A stretch of DNA of 22,983 bases, from assembly GCA_002372575.1 (NCBI GenBank), contig DFHC01000033.1, positions 1-22,983 of the forward strand. Reading direction: 5' to 3'. Positions 6,028 to 13,312 of this stretch are shown here, one piece after another. This DNA is from a bacterium UBA3734. Its GTDB lineage: Bacteria; Bacteroidota; Bacteroidia; Bacteroidales; Bacteroidaceae. A program made the position numbers and the translations under genes. The notes under the pieces were generated by a model, which saw only the letters and a list, made by a program, of their open reading frames with translations, had not been told where the DNA came from and searched no databases. Position 1 is the stretch's first letter; the number at the start of each line of letters is the position of its first letter.

Positions 6028-6819
6028 ATGAGACTAATCATTCAACCCGACTACGAGCAGCTGTCGCGCTGGGCTGCCGAACACGTCATCAAGCGCATCA
6101 ATGAGTTTCAACCCACGCCGGAGCGCAAGTTCGTGCTCGGACTGCCCACCGGCTCGTCGCCCATCGGCATGTATAAGAACCTGGTGAAGGCCTGCGCGGA
6201 AGGCCGCGTTTCGTTTAAAAACGTCGTGACGTTCAACATGGACGAATACGTCGGACTGCCCGAGGAGCATCCCGAGTCGTATCATTCGTTCATGGCCGCG
6301 AACCTCTTCAACCACATCGACTGCCCGAAAGAGAACATCCACATCCTGAACGGCAATGCCGAGGACCTCGACGCCGAATGCGAGCACTACGAGCAGATGA
6401 TTCGCGAGGCTGGCGGCATCGACCTCTTCATCGGCGGCATCGGCCCCGACGGCCACATCGCGTTCAACGAGCCGTTCTCGTCGCTCACCTCTCGCACGCG
6501 CCAGAAAACGCTCACCACCGACACTATCATCGCCAATTCGCGCTTCTTCGAGGGCGACGTGAACAAGGTGCCCAAAACGGCGCTCACGGTGGGCGTGGGC
6601 ACGGTGATGGACGCCCGCGAAGTGATGATTCTGGTGAACGGCCACGGCAAGACGCGCGCGCTGCAAGCCGCCGTTGAGGGACCCGTGACGCAGGCCTGGA
6701 CCATCAGCGCGCTGCAACAGCACCGCCACGGCATCATCGTGTGCGACGAAGCCGCCACCGACGAGCTGAAAGTGGCTACGTATAAGTATTTCAAGGACAT
6801 CGAAAAGAACAATTTATAG
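6028..6819 (+). CDS. nagB: Glucosamine-6-phosphate deaminase
   Basis: Converts glucosamine-6-phosphate to fructose-6-phosphate and ammonia, the entry of amino sugars into glycolysis. The 263-residue length and numbering agree with the E. coli enzyme: D72 (in NMDEYVGL), D141, H143 and E148 (in [11 protein letters not shown]) are all present, so an active enzyme is expected. The phosphate-binding loop LPTGSSP (about residues 39-45) is intact. The next gene starts 11 bases downstream and encodes a catalytically altered NagB fused to a deacetylase, so the two probably form one operon. Neighbouring sialate esterase and GH84 genes would supply its substrate indirectly. Confidence 0.97.
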   Translation: MRLIIQPDYEQLSRWAAEHVIKRINEFQPTPERKFVLGLPTGSSPIGMYKNLVKACAEGRVSFKNVVTFNMDEYVGLPEEHPESYHSFMAANLFNHIDCPKENIHILNGNAEDLDAECEHYEQMIREAGGIDLFIGGIGPDGHIAFNEPFSSLTSRTRQKTLTTDTIIANSRFFEGDVNKVPKTALTVGVGTVMDAREVMILVNGHGKTRALQAAVEGPVTQAWTISALQQHRHGIIVCDEAATDELKVATYKYFKDIEKNNL

Positions 6820-6830
6820 GAATTGGAATT

Positions 6831-8822
6831 ATGAGACTCAATCTAAGTTCACAAATCGTACTGAATAAAGTACCCGAAGCATTCTACCGCCCTCGCACGA
6901 CGGTGGAACGCAGCGAAATTACGCGCATGGAGAAGGTGCCTACGGACATCTATCCGAAAGTGGAAGAGGCCGTGAAAGCTATTGCCACGACTGTTGTCGA
7001 AGAAATCAAACGCAAGCAGAAAGAAGGCGAATACTGCGTGCTGGGCTTGGGAACCGGCACTTCGCTGACGCCGCTCTACGAAGAGCTCATCCGCATGCAC
7101 AAGGAAGAGGGCGTGAGCTTCAAGAACGTGGTGGTTTTCAATGCCTACGAGTATTTCCCCTTGGCCAAAAACGCTTCGCAGAGCGCCATCGGACAGCTTC
7201 GCGAGCGATTCCTCGACCACGTCGATATAGACAAGCAAAACATCTTCTCGCCCGACGGAACCATCGAGCAGGAGCGCGTGCAGGAGCACTGCCGGCTCTA
7301 CGAACAGCGCATCCGCTCGTTCGACGGCATCGACATCATGCTCCTCGGCATCGGCCGCATGGGTAACATTGCCACGAACGAGCCCGGTTCGTCGCTCAAT
7401 TCGCCCTCGCGCATCATCCTCATCGACGCCACCTCGCGCGAGGAAATGACGCGCAGCTTCGGCGGCAGCGAGCCCGTTCCGCCCTGTTCCATCACAATGG
7501 GTGTGGCCACGATTCTCGCCGCCCGCAAGATTTTCCTCACGGCATGGGGCGAGGAAAAGGCCGAAATCATCCAGAAAACCGTCGAGGGAACCATCACCGA
7601 CCGCATTCCGGCCACGTTCTTGCAGACGCACAACCACGTGCACGTTGTGTGCGACCTTGCCGCCGCCTCGCGACTGACGCGCATCGTACACCCGTGGCTC
7701 GTCACTTCGCTCAAGTGGAACGACAAACTCGTGCGCTCGGCGCTCGTTTGGCTCTGCCAGAAGACGAAAAAGCCCATCCTGAAGCTGACGAACAAGGACT
7801 ACAACGAAAACGGACTCTCGGAACTCTTGGCGCTTTACGGCTCGGCCTACAATGCCAACATCAAGATTTTCAACGACTTGCAGCATACGATTACGGGCTG
7901 GCCCGGCGGTAAGCCGAATGCCGACGACACGTATCGTCCGGAGCGTGCGAAACCGTTCCCGAAGCGCATCATCATCTTCTCACCGCACCCCGATGACGAC
8001 GTCATCTCGATGGGCGGAACGCTGCAGCGACTCGTGGCTCAGGGACATGAGGTCCACGTGGCCTACGAAACCTCGGGCAACATCGCCGTGGGCGACGAGG
8101 AAGTGTCGCGCTTCATGCTCTTCGTCAAGGGGTTCGAGGAAATCTTTGGCGACAAGAAAGACGGCGCCATCGTCAAGAAAGTGGGCGAGATAGAGAAATT
8201 CGTGGCCGGAAAGAAGGAAGGCGACCTCGATACGCGTGACATCCTGAACATCAAGGGTTTGATTCGCCGCGGAGAGGCTCGCACGGCCAGCATCTACAAC
8301 AAGATTCCGCTCGATCGCGTGCATTTCCTCGACCTGCCGTTCTATGAGAGCGGAAAAATCGAGAAACTGCCTATGTCGGAGAAGGACGTTGCCATCGTGC
8401 AGAAGCTCATCAACGAGGTGAAGCCGCACCAGATTTACGTGGCCGGCGACCTTGCTGACCCGCACGGAACCCACCGCAAATGTACCGACGCCGTGCTCGC
8501 CGCCATCGACGAAGAGAAGAAGGCCGGCACGGAATGGCTCAAGGAGTGCCGCATCTGGATGTATCGCGGTGCGTGGGCCGAGTGGGAAATCGAGAACATC
8601 GAGATGTGCGTGCCGATGTCGCCCGAGGAGCTTCGCGCCAAGCGAAACTCGATTCTGAAGCACCAGTCGCAGATGGAAAGCGCCCCGTTCCTCGGCAACG
8701 ACGAGCGCCTGTTCTGGCAGCGTGCCGAAGACCGCAACCGTGGCACGGCCAAGCTCTACGACGACCTCGGACTGGCCTGCTACGAGGCGATGGAGGCGTT
8801 TGTGGAATACAAACCACTGTAA
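6831..8822 (+). CDS. NagB-like domain fused to a PIG-L/LmbE deacetylase
   Basis: A 663-residue cytoplasmic two-domain protein conserved in Bacteroidales and often annotated as glucosamine-6-phosphate deaminase. Residues ~35-295 have the NagB fold but lack its catalysis: Y106 replaces D72, M177 replaces D141 and N179 replaces H143; only E184 matches E148. The glycine loop LGLGTGTS (~71-78) remains, so sugar-phosphate binding is possible. Residues ~378-650 are a PIG-L-type zinc deacetylase with HPDDD (H386, D388, D389) and a second histidine motif HGTH (H545, H548). PIG-L enzymes remove N-acetyl groups from GlcNAc-containing compounds. A likely role is deacetylation of an amino-sugar derivative, with the NagB part as sensor or scaffold; this is inference. 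It starts 11 bases after nagB and appears co-transcribed with it. Confidence 0.9.
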   Translation: MRLNLSSQIVLNKVPEAFYRPRTTVERSEITRMEKVPTDIYPKVEEAVKAIATTVVEEIKRKQKEGEYCVLGLGTGTSLTPLYEELIRMHKEEGVSFKNVVVFNAYEYFPLAKNASQSAIGQLRERFLDHVDIDKQNIFSPDGTIEQERVQEHCRLYEQRIRSFDGIDIMLLGIGRMGNIATNEPGSSLNSPSRIILIDATSREEMTRSFGGSEPVPPCSITMGVATILAARKIFLTAWGEEKAEIIQKTVEGTITDRIPATFLQTHNHVHVVCDLAAASRLTRIVHPWLVTSLKWNDKLVRSALVWLCQKTKKPILKLTNKDYNENGLSELLALYGSAYNANIKIFNDLQHTITGWPGGKPNADDTYRPERAKPFPKRIIIFSPHPDDDVISMGGTLQRLVAQGHEVHVAYETSGNIAVGDEEVSRFMLFVKGFEEIFGDKKDGAIVKKVGEIEKFVAGKKEGDLDTRDILNIKGLIRRGEARTASIYNKIPLDRVHFLDLPFYESGKIEKLPMSEKDVAIVQKLINEVKPHQIYVAGDLADPHGTHRKCTDAVLAAIDEEKKAGTEWLKECRIWMYRGAWAEWEIENIEMCVPMSPEELRAKRNSILKHQSQMESAPFLGNDERLFWQRAEDRNRGTAKLYDDLGLACYEAMEAFVEYKPL

Positions 8823-8824
8823 AA

Positions 8825-8863
8825 CCTCACCCCCAGCCCCCTCTCCGAAAAGAGAGGGGGTGG
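8825..8863. repeat. GC-rich palindromic element, copy 3
   Basis: The arm CCTCACCCCCAGCCCC is followed by a CCCTCTCC-GAAA-AGAGAGGGGG hairpin directly after the stop of the NagB/PIG-L gene. It may act as a terminator-like structure here, but the same sequence sits inside coding regions elsewhere, so this is not its defining role. Confidence 0.75.
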
Positions 8864-8894
8864 TCATTGTTGGAAGAATTTGTCAGACGGAAAT

Positions 8895-11159
8895 ATGAAG
8901 AAAGTACTTTTTCTGGGTTTGCTGTTTGCTTCGTTTTGCGCATCGGCGAAAGAGAAGATTCGCGTGGCCTGCGTGGGCAATAGCGTCACCTACGGAATGG
9001 GCGTCGAAAATCGTGAGCAAAACGCCTATCCCGTCGTGTTACAGCGCTTGCTGGGCGACCAGTACGACGTTCAGAACTTCGGCCACTCGGGTTCGACGCT
9101 GCTCAACCGCGGTCATCGGCCCTACACGAAGGTTGACGAATATCGGAAAGCCCTCGATTTCAAGGCCGATTGGGTGATTATCCACCTCGGACTGAACGAC
9201 ACCGATCCGCGCAACTGGCCGAACTACAGCGACGACTTCATCGGCGACTATCGCGCCCTGATCAACTCGTTTCGCGCCGTGAATCCGAAGGCGAAAGTCT
9301 GGATTTGCGCGATGACGCCCATCTTCCACCGCCATCGCCGTTTCCAGACCGGCACGCGCGACTGGCACGAGGCCATCCAGAAGCGAATCCGACAGATTGC
9401 CGCCACCGCCGACGTCGGCCTCATCGACCTGCATACGCCGCTTTACGCGCATCCCGAACTGCTGCCCGACGCGCTGCATCCCAACGTGGAGGGTGCTGCG
9501 ATGATTGCCAAGACCGTCTATTCGGCCATCACGGGCGATTTCGGCGGCTTGAAACCCTCGCCGATGTATGGCAACGGCATGGTTCTGCAGCGTGGCGACA
9601 GCATTCCGCTGCACGGAACAGCCAACGCGGGCGACGTCGTTGACGTGACGTTCAACGGCGTTTCGCTGACGACGAAAACCAACGCGGATGGCCGATGGCG
9701 AGTTGTATTTCCGTCGGTGGAGGCGGGTGGGCCGTATCGGTTGGAGTTTAGCCTCTCCCCCCAGCCCCCTCTCCAAAAAGAGAGGGGGAGAGAGTTTTCC
9801 CGAACGAAAGCATCTCGCAAAAAACAATCTCCCTCCCCTTTTGGGGAGGGTCGGGGTGGGGCTGTCCTCTTCGACAGCGTCTATGTGGGCGAAGTCTGGC
9901 TCTGCTCAGGCCAGTCGAACATGGAATTTCAACTCAGAAGAAGTTCGACGGCAGAAGAAGATGTTGCACTTTTCCCGCAGTCGGCAGCGAGCAGACTGCT
10001 GCACCTCTGCAACATGGCGCCGATCTACAGCACCGACAATGACAACTGGCCGGCAGCCGTTTGCGACTCGGTGAATCAGTTGAAATACCTGAAAAAACCC
10101 GTTTGGGAACGCGCAACGGCGGAAAACATCAGGAATTTCTCGGCCATCGCCTACCACATGGGGCGTGTCTTGGCCGATTCGCTGCAAGTGCCTGTCGGTA
10201 TCATCTGCAATGCTGTCGGCGGCTCGACAACCGAGTCGTGGATTGACCGCCGCACGCTCGAATGGAAACTTCCGAACATCCTCACCGACTGGTATTTTGG
10301 CGACTACGGCCAGCCGTGGGCACGCGAAAGGGCTTTGAAAAACATCGCGCAGGTCGTGAATGTGGAAAAAGACGGGAAATCGACGCCCGACCTGAACAAA
10401 ACACGCCAGCAACGGCATCCCTACGAGCCTTGCTATATGTTCGAGGCGGGCATCTTACCGCTCGACCACTTCCGAATCAAGGGCGTGGCGTGGTATCAGG
10501 GCGAGTCGAATGCCCATAACATCGAGCTCCACGAGCAGTTGTTCCGACTGCTACGCGACAGTTGGAGCGCGTATTTTGGACGGCGTAGTCTACCCTTCCA
10601 CTTTGTGCAGCTATCGGGCCTGAACCGTCCGTCGTGGCCGGCGTTTCGCGACAGCCAGCTGCGCTTGAACCGTGGAAACGGACTGCATTCGGGAATGGTG
10701 GTCAGCCACGACCACGGCGACTCGCTCGATGTGCATCCGCGCAACAAACGACCCATTGGCGAGCGACTGGCACGACTGGCGCTGCACAAGAATTATGACT
10801 ACAGAAAGCTCGTGAGCCAGAGTCCTCGTCCCGTAGGAATCGATATCCACGAAGGCTGCGTCCGCATCGCGTTCAGTGGCCTCAACGATGCCAATCGGGG
10901 GCTTCATCCTGCTTCGGGCGACCGAATCATCGGCTTCGAAGTGGCTGGGAAAGATGGCATTTTCCATCCTGCCGAGGCGCGAGTCGATGAGAATCTCTTG
11001 CTCGTTCTCCTGACCTGTCCTGAGGTGAAGGAGCCTGTCGAAGTGCGCTACGCGTGGCAGCCTTTTACGCGGGCCAATCTCGTGAACGGCGCGGGACTGC
11101 CTGTCTCGACTTTTAAATATCGCGTTTCAAAAAGAAAAGAACCTTGGGTTTGGGACTAA
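8895..11159 (+). CDS. Two-domain sialate O-acetylesterase (SGNH hydrolase + SASA)
   Basis: A secreted 754-residue esterase that removes O-acetyl groups from sialic acids or related sugars. A signal peptide (about 1-18, ending ASA) precedes an SGNH/GDSL hydrolase domain (about 20-215) with GNSVTYG, the GLNDTDP block and the D-x-x-H pair in DALHPN. The second domain (about 320-640) is the sialate O-acetylesterase type, with GEVWLCSGQSNME, NAVGGSTTESW, WYQGESNAH and a terminal DVHP. A 38-residue insert encoded by the 114-base repeat (9750-9863) lies in the linker between the domains without breaking the frame. The ATG at 8895 is preferred over an upstream TTG (8880) because it opens directly into the signal peptide. 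Two-domain versions are known in gut Bacteroidota that feed on mucin. Confidence 0.9.
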   Translation: MKKVLFLGLLFASFCASAKEKIRVACVGNSVTYGMGVENREQNAYPVVLQRLLGDQYDVQNFGHSGSTLLNRGHRPYTKVDEYRKALDFKADWVIIHLGLNDTDPRNWPNYSDDFIGDYRALINSFRAVNPKAKVWICAMTPIFHRHRRFQTGTRDWHEAIQKRIRQIAATADVGLIDLHTPLYAHPELLPDALHPNVEGAAMIAKTVYSAITGDFGGLKPSPMYGNGMVLQRGDSIPLHGTANAGDVVDVTFNGVSLTTKTNADGRWRVVFPSVEAGGPYRLEFSLSPQPPLQKERGREFSRTKASRKKQSPSPFGEGRGGAVLFDSVYVGEVWLCSGQSNMEFQLRRSSTAEEDVALFPQSAASRLLHLCNMAPIYSTDNDNWPAAVCDSVNQLKYLKKPVWERATAENIRNFSAIAYHMGRVLADSLQVPVGIICNAVGGSTTESWIDRRTLEWKLPNILTDWYFGDYGQPWARERALKNIAQVVNVEKDGKSTPDLNKTRQQRHPYEPCYMFEAGILPLDHFRIKGVAWYQGESNAHNIELHEQLFRLLRDSWSAYFGRRSLPFHFVQLSGLNRPSWPAFRDSQLRLNRGNGLHSGMVVSHDHGDSLDVHPRNKRPIGERLARLALHKNYDYRKLVSQSPRPVGIDIHEGCVRIAFSGLNDANRGLHPASGDRIIGFEVAGKDGIFHPAEARVDENLLLVLLTCPEVKEPVEVRYAWQPFTRANLVNGAGLPVSTFKYRVSKRKEPWVWD
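9750..9863. repeat. 114-base inverted pair of GC-rich palindromic elements inside the esterase gene
   Basis: Two element copies face each other. The left arm begins AGCCTCTCCCCCCAGCCCC and carries a CTCTCC-AAAAAG-AGAGGGGG hairpin. The right arm holds CCCTCCCCTTTTGGGGAGGG and ends GGGGTGGGGCT. About 35 unrelated bases separate them. The total is exactly 38 codons, so the frame is kept. The layout, with inverted termini and a short centre, resembles a miniature mobile element, but no target-site duplication was identified. Confidence 0.8.
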
Positions 11160-11185
11160 CCACCCATCATTCATCACCCATCATG
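11160..11185. repeat. CATCA/CCCATCAT repeat carrying the creatininase start codon
   Basis: CACCCATCAT, TCATCACCCATCATG repeats fill the 23-base gap after the esterase gene, and the ATG at 11183 is part of the last unit. A related stretch recurs inside the same gene at 11577-11606. Confidence 0.6.
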
Positions 11186-11974
11186 AACAGAGAAATCGAC
11201 CTTTCCGTCTCGACTTACGGCGTAGCCCGACAATTAAAATACGACGTGGCCATTCTGCCGTGGGGCGCCACCGAGCCGCACAACCTGCATCTGCCCTATA
11301 TGACCGACTGCATCCTCTCGCAGGCCGTCGCCCTCGATGCCGCCGAACGGGCGCTCCACCAGTATGGCGTGCGCTGCATGGTGCTGCCGCCCGTGGCGAT
11401 GGGCTCGCAGAACCCCGGCCAGCGCGACCTGCCGTTTTGTATCCATTATCGCTATGAAACGCAGTTCTCGATTCTGAAAGACATCGTCGCCTCGCTCCAG
11501 CATCAGGGCATTCGCCGCTTGCTCATCGTCAATGGACATGGCGGAAACTCGTTCAAGCAGATGATTCGGGATTTATCCCTCGTCACTCATCCTTCATCCA
11601 TCATGATAGCCTCTGCCGAATGGTTCAAAATGGCTTCTGCGAAAGACTTTTTCGAGCAGCCCGGCGACCACGCCGACGAAATCGAGACCTCGGTGATGAT
11701 GCATTACCATCCCGAACTGGTGCGGCTGGAAGAGGCGGGTGAGGGCAAGTCGCGAAGTTTCGCCATCGAAGCCCTGCGCGAGGGAAAAGTATGGATGCCA
11801 CGCCATTGGACGCTCGTCACCGACGACACTGGCATTGGCAATCCCGCCCTCTCAACTGCCGAGAAAGGCCGTCGTTTCGCCGATGCCTGCGCCGATGGAT
11901 TCGCCCGTTTCCTTCGTGATTTCTCGAAAATCAACGAAGAAAGCGAACTCTACTCCGAAAAGTCTTCTTACTGA
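11183..11974 (+). CDS. Creatininase-family metal-dependent amidohydrolase
   Basis: A 263-residue cytoplasmic hydrolase of the creatininase/MftE family, whose members open amide or lactam bonds with a two-metal centre. Metal-ligand motifs are seen: E31, H36 and D42 in GATEPHNLHLPYMTD, H119 in NGHGGN, and acidic residues D165/E166 in GDHADEIETS. The true substrate is unknown; creatinine is unlikely in this setting. The start at 11183 is chosen because an earlier ATG (11144) overlaps the esterase gene and adds only repeat-like residues. A short in-frame stretch (SLVTHPSSIMI, about 11577-11606) looks repeat-derived. The gene probably belongs to the nagB-esterase transcription unit. Its end overlaps the convergent permease gene by seven bases. 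Confidence 0.85.
   Translation: MNREIDLSVSTYGVARQLKYDVAILPWGATEPHNLHLPYMTDCILSQAVALDAAERALHQYGVRCMVLPPVAMGSQNPGQRDLPFCIHYRYETQFSILKDIVASLQHQGIRRLLIVNGHGGNSFKQMIRDLSLVTHPSSIMIASAEWFKMASAKDFFEQPGDHADEIETSVMMHYHPELVRLEEAGEGKSRSFAIEALREGKVWMPRHWTLVTDDTGIGNPALSTAEKGRRFADACADGFARFLRDFSKINEESELYSEKSSY
11577..11606. repeat. CATCCTTCATCCATCATG repeat inside the creatininase-family gene
   Basis: The stretch resembles the ATCA/CCCATCAT repeat that supplies this gene's start codon. It is read in frame as THPSSIM between the NGHGGN block and the SAEWF block. Confidence 0.45.
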
Positions 11975-13308
11975 TTGGCTGTCGCATCCTTTTTACCAAA
12001 TTCGGGGTCGATTTTCAGGAATGCCGTCACGACAAACGTGATGACACAGCAGGCCATCACGATAATGAAGAACGTGCGGTAGCCAACAGCATCTTTCAGC
12101 CAACCCGAGAACATGCCCGGAAGCAACAGTCCGAGGTACGACAGACCCGTGCAGATGGCGTAGTGCGAGGTCTTGAACTCGCCCTGTGAAAAATAGAGCA
12201 TGTAGAGCGTAAGAGCCGTGAAACCGAGTCCGTAGCCGAATTGCTCCACGAAAATGCAGGCGCTGATGAGCCGGAGGTCGGAGGGCAGCGCGAAACTCAT
12301 ATAGACATAGACCAAATTCGGCAGCGTCAGCGCAATGACGAAGGGCCAAAGCCATTTTTTCAGGCCATCGCGACTGGCGAGAATGCCTCCGACGATGCCG
12401 CCCAGCAACAGTCCGAACACACCAATGCCGCCGTAGGCCCACCCGAATTCCTGCGGCGACAACCCGAGTCCGCCCTCAGAATTGGGGCGTTGCAGGAAGG
12501 TGGTGCTCATTTTCGTGAGCATGGCCTCGGGAAAACGATAGAGCAGCAGGAACAGCAGCACCACGATGATGCCTTTCAGCGGCAGTTTTCGGAAAAACGT
12601 CACAAGCGTGTCGCCCACGCCGTGCATCACTTGCAGGGCGGTCAGGTGCGTGTTGTTTCGCTCCGCCGGACGCGGCATCACGAAGCTGTGGTAGAGCCAG
12701 ATGGCAATCATCAGGCCCGCAAGGCCGTAGAAAACAAGGCTCCACGTGTAGGCAATCTGGTTGCGGAAAATCACTTGCAGAATACCGGCCAGCGCCACGA
12801 GTGCGCCCTGTCCGAAGATGACGGCGAAGCGATAGAACGTGTTGCGGATGCCCACGAAAAACGACTGTTGGTGGCTGTCGAGCTCAATCATGTAGAAACC
12901 GTCGGCGGCGATGTCGTGGGTGGCACTCGTGAAGGCCATCACGAAGAAGAAAAACATCGTTCCTTGGAACCAGAAACTGGCGTTGAGCATGAAGGCGATG
13001 CCTGCAAACGACGAGGCCAGCAGAATCTGCATGGCGAGCACCCACCAGCGTTTCGTCTTGTAGATGTCGATAAACGGGCTCCACAGCGGCTTGAAGACCC
13101 ACGGAAGCCCGAGCCACGAAGTGTAGAGCGCAATTTCCGTGTCCGACATGTCGAGTTGCATATACATGGTGACGGCGACCGTCATGACGATGACATTGGG
13201 CAGTCCCTCGGTGAAATAGAGTGTCGGTACCCATTTTAGCGGTTTTCTGTAAGGTGCTGGTATCCAACCCCATAGGAGGCTATACCTCGGCGTTTTTTCG
13301 TATTTCAT
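11968..13308 (-). CDS. AmpG-like MFS permease
   Basis: A 446-residue inner-membrane transporter of the major facilitator superfamily, closest in pattern to AmpG, which imports GlcNAc-anhydroMurNAc muropeptides for cell-wall recycling. About twelve hydrophobic segments are readable. The N-terminal block WVPTLYFTEGLPNVIV, the PWVFKPLWSPFID loop and the THDIAADGFYMIEL segment are AmpG-like. The start at 13308-13306 (MKYEKTPRY) is four bases after the stop of the DUF4922-SpoIID gene, so translation is probably coupled; a longer frame from 13380 would run into that gene. As last gene of an operon with a SpoIID-type protein, a role in peptidoglycan recycling fits well. The exact substrate is inferred. 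Confidence 0.85.
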   Translation of the reverse strand: MKYEKTPRYSLLWGWIPAPYRKPLKWVPTLYFTEGLPNVIVMTVAVTMYMQLDMSDTEIALYTSWLGLPWVFKPLWSPFIDIYKTKRWWVLAMQILLASSFAGIAFMLNASFWFQGTMFFFFVMAFTSATHDIAADGFYMIELDSHQQSFFVGIRNTFYRFAVIFGQGALVALAGILQVIFRNQIAYTWSLVFYGLAGLMIAIWLYHSFVMPRPAERNNTHLTALQVMHGVGDTLVTFFRKLPLKGIIVVLLFLLLYRFPEAMLTKMSTTFLQRPNSEGGLGLSPQEFGWAYGGIGVFGLLLGGIVGGILASRDGLKKWLWPFVIALTLPNLVYVYMSFALPSDLRLISACIFVEQFGYGLGFTALTLYMLYFSQGEFKTSHYAICTGLSYLGLLLPGMFSGWLKDAVGYRTFFIIVMACCVITFVVTAFLKIDPEFGKKDATANQ

Positions 13309-13312
13309 ACAC

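Noticed and set aside
8825..8863. Dedicated terminator of the nagB pair
   Set aside because: The hairpin belongs to a dispersed family whose other copies are inside translated frames, so terminator function is not its defining role.
9750..9863. Frameshift or assembly artefact in the esterase gene
   Set aside because: The insert is exactly 38 codons, both flanking domains stay in one frame, and similar inserts occur in other genes.
11144..11182. Upstream start for the creatininase-family gene
   Set aside because: It overlaps the end of the esterase gene and adds only repeat-like residues absent from the family.
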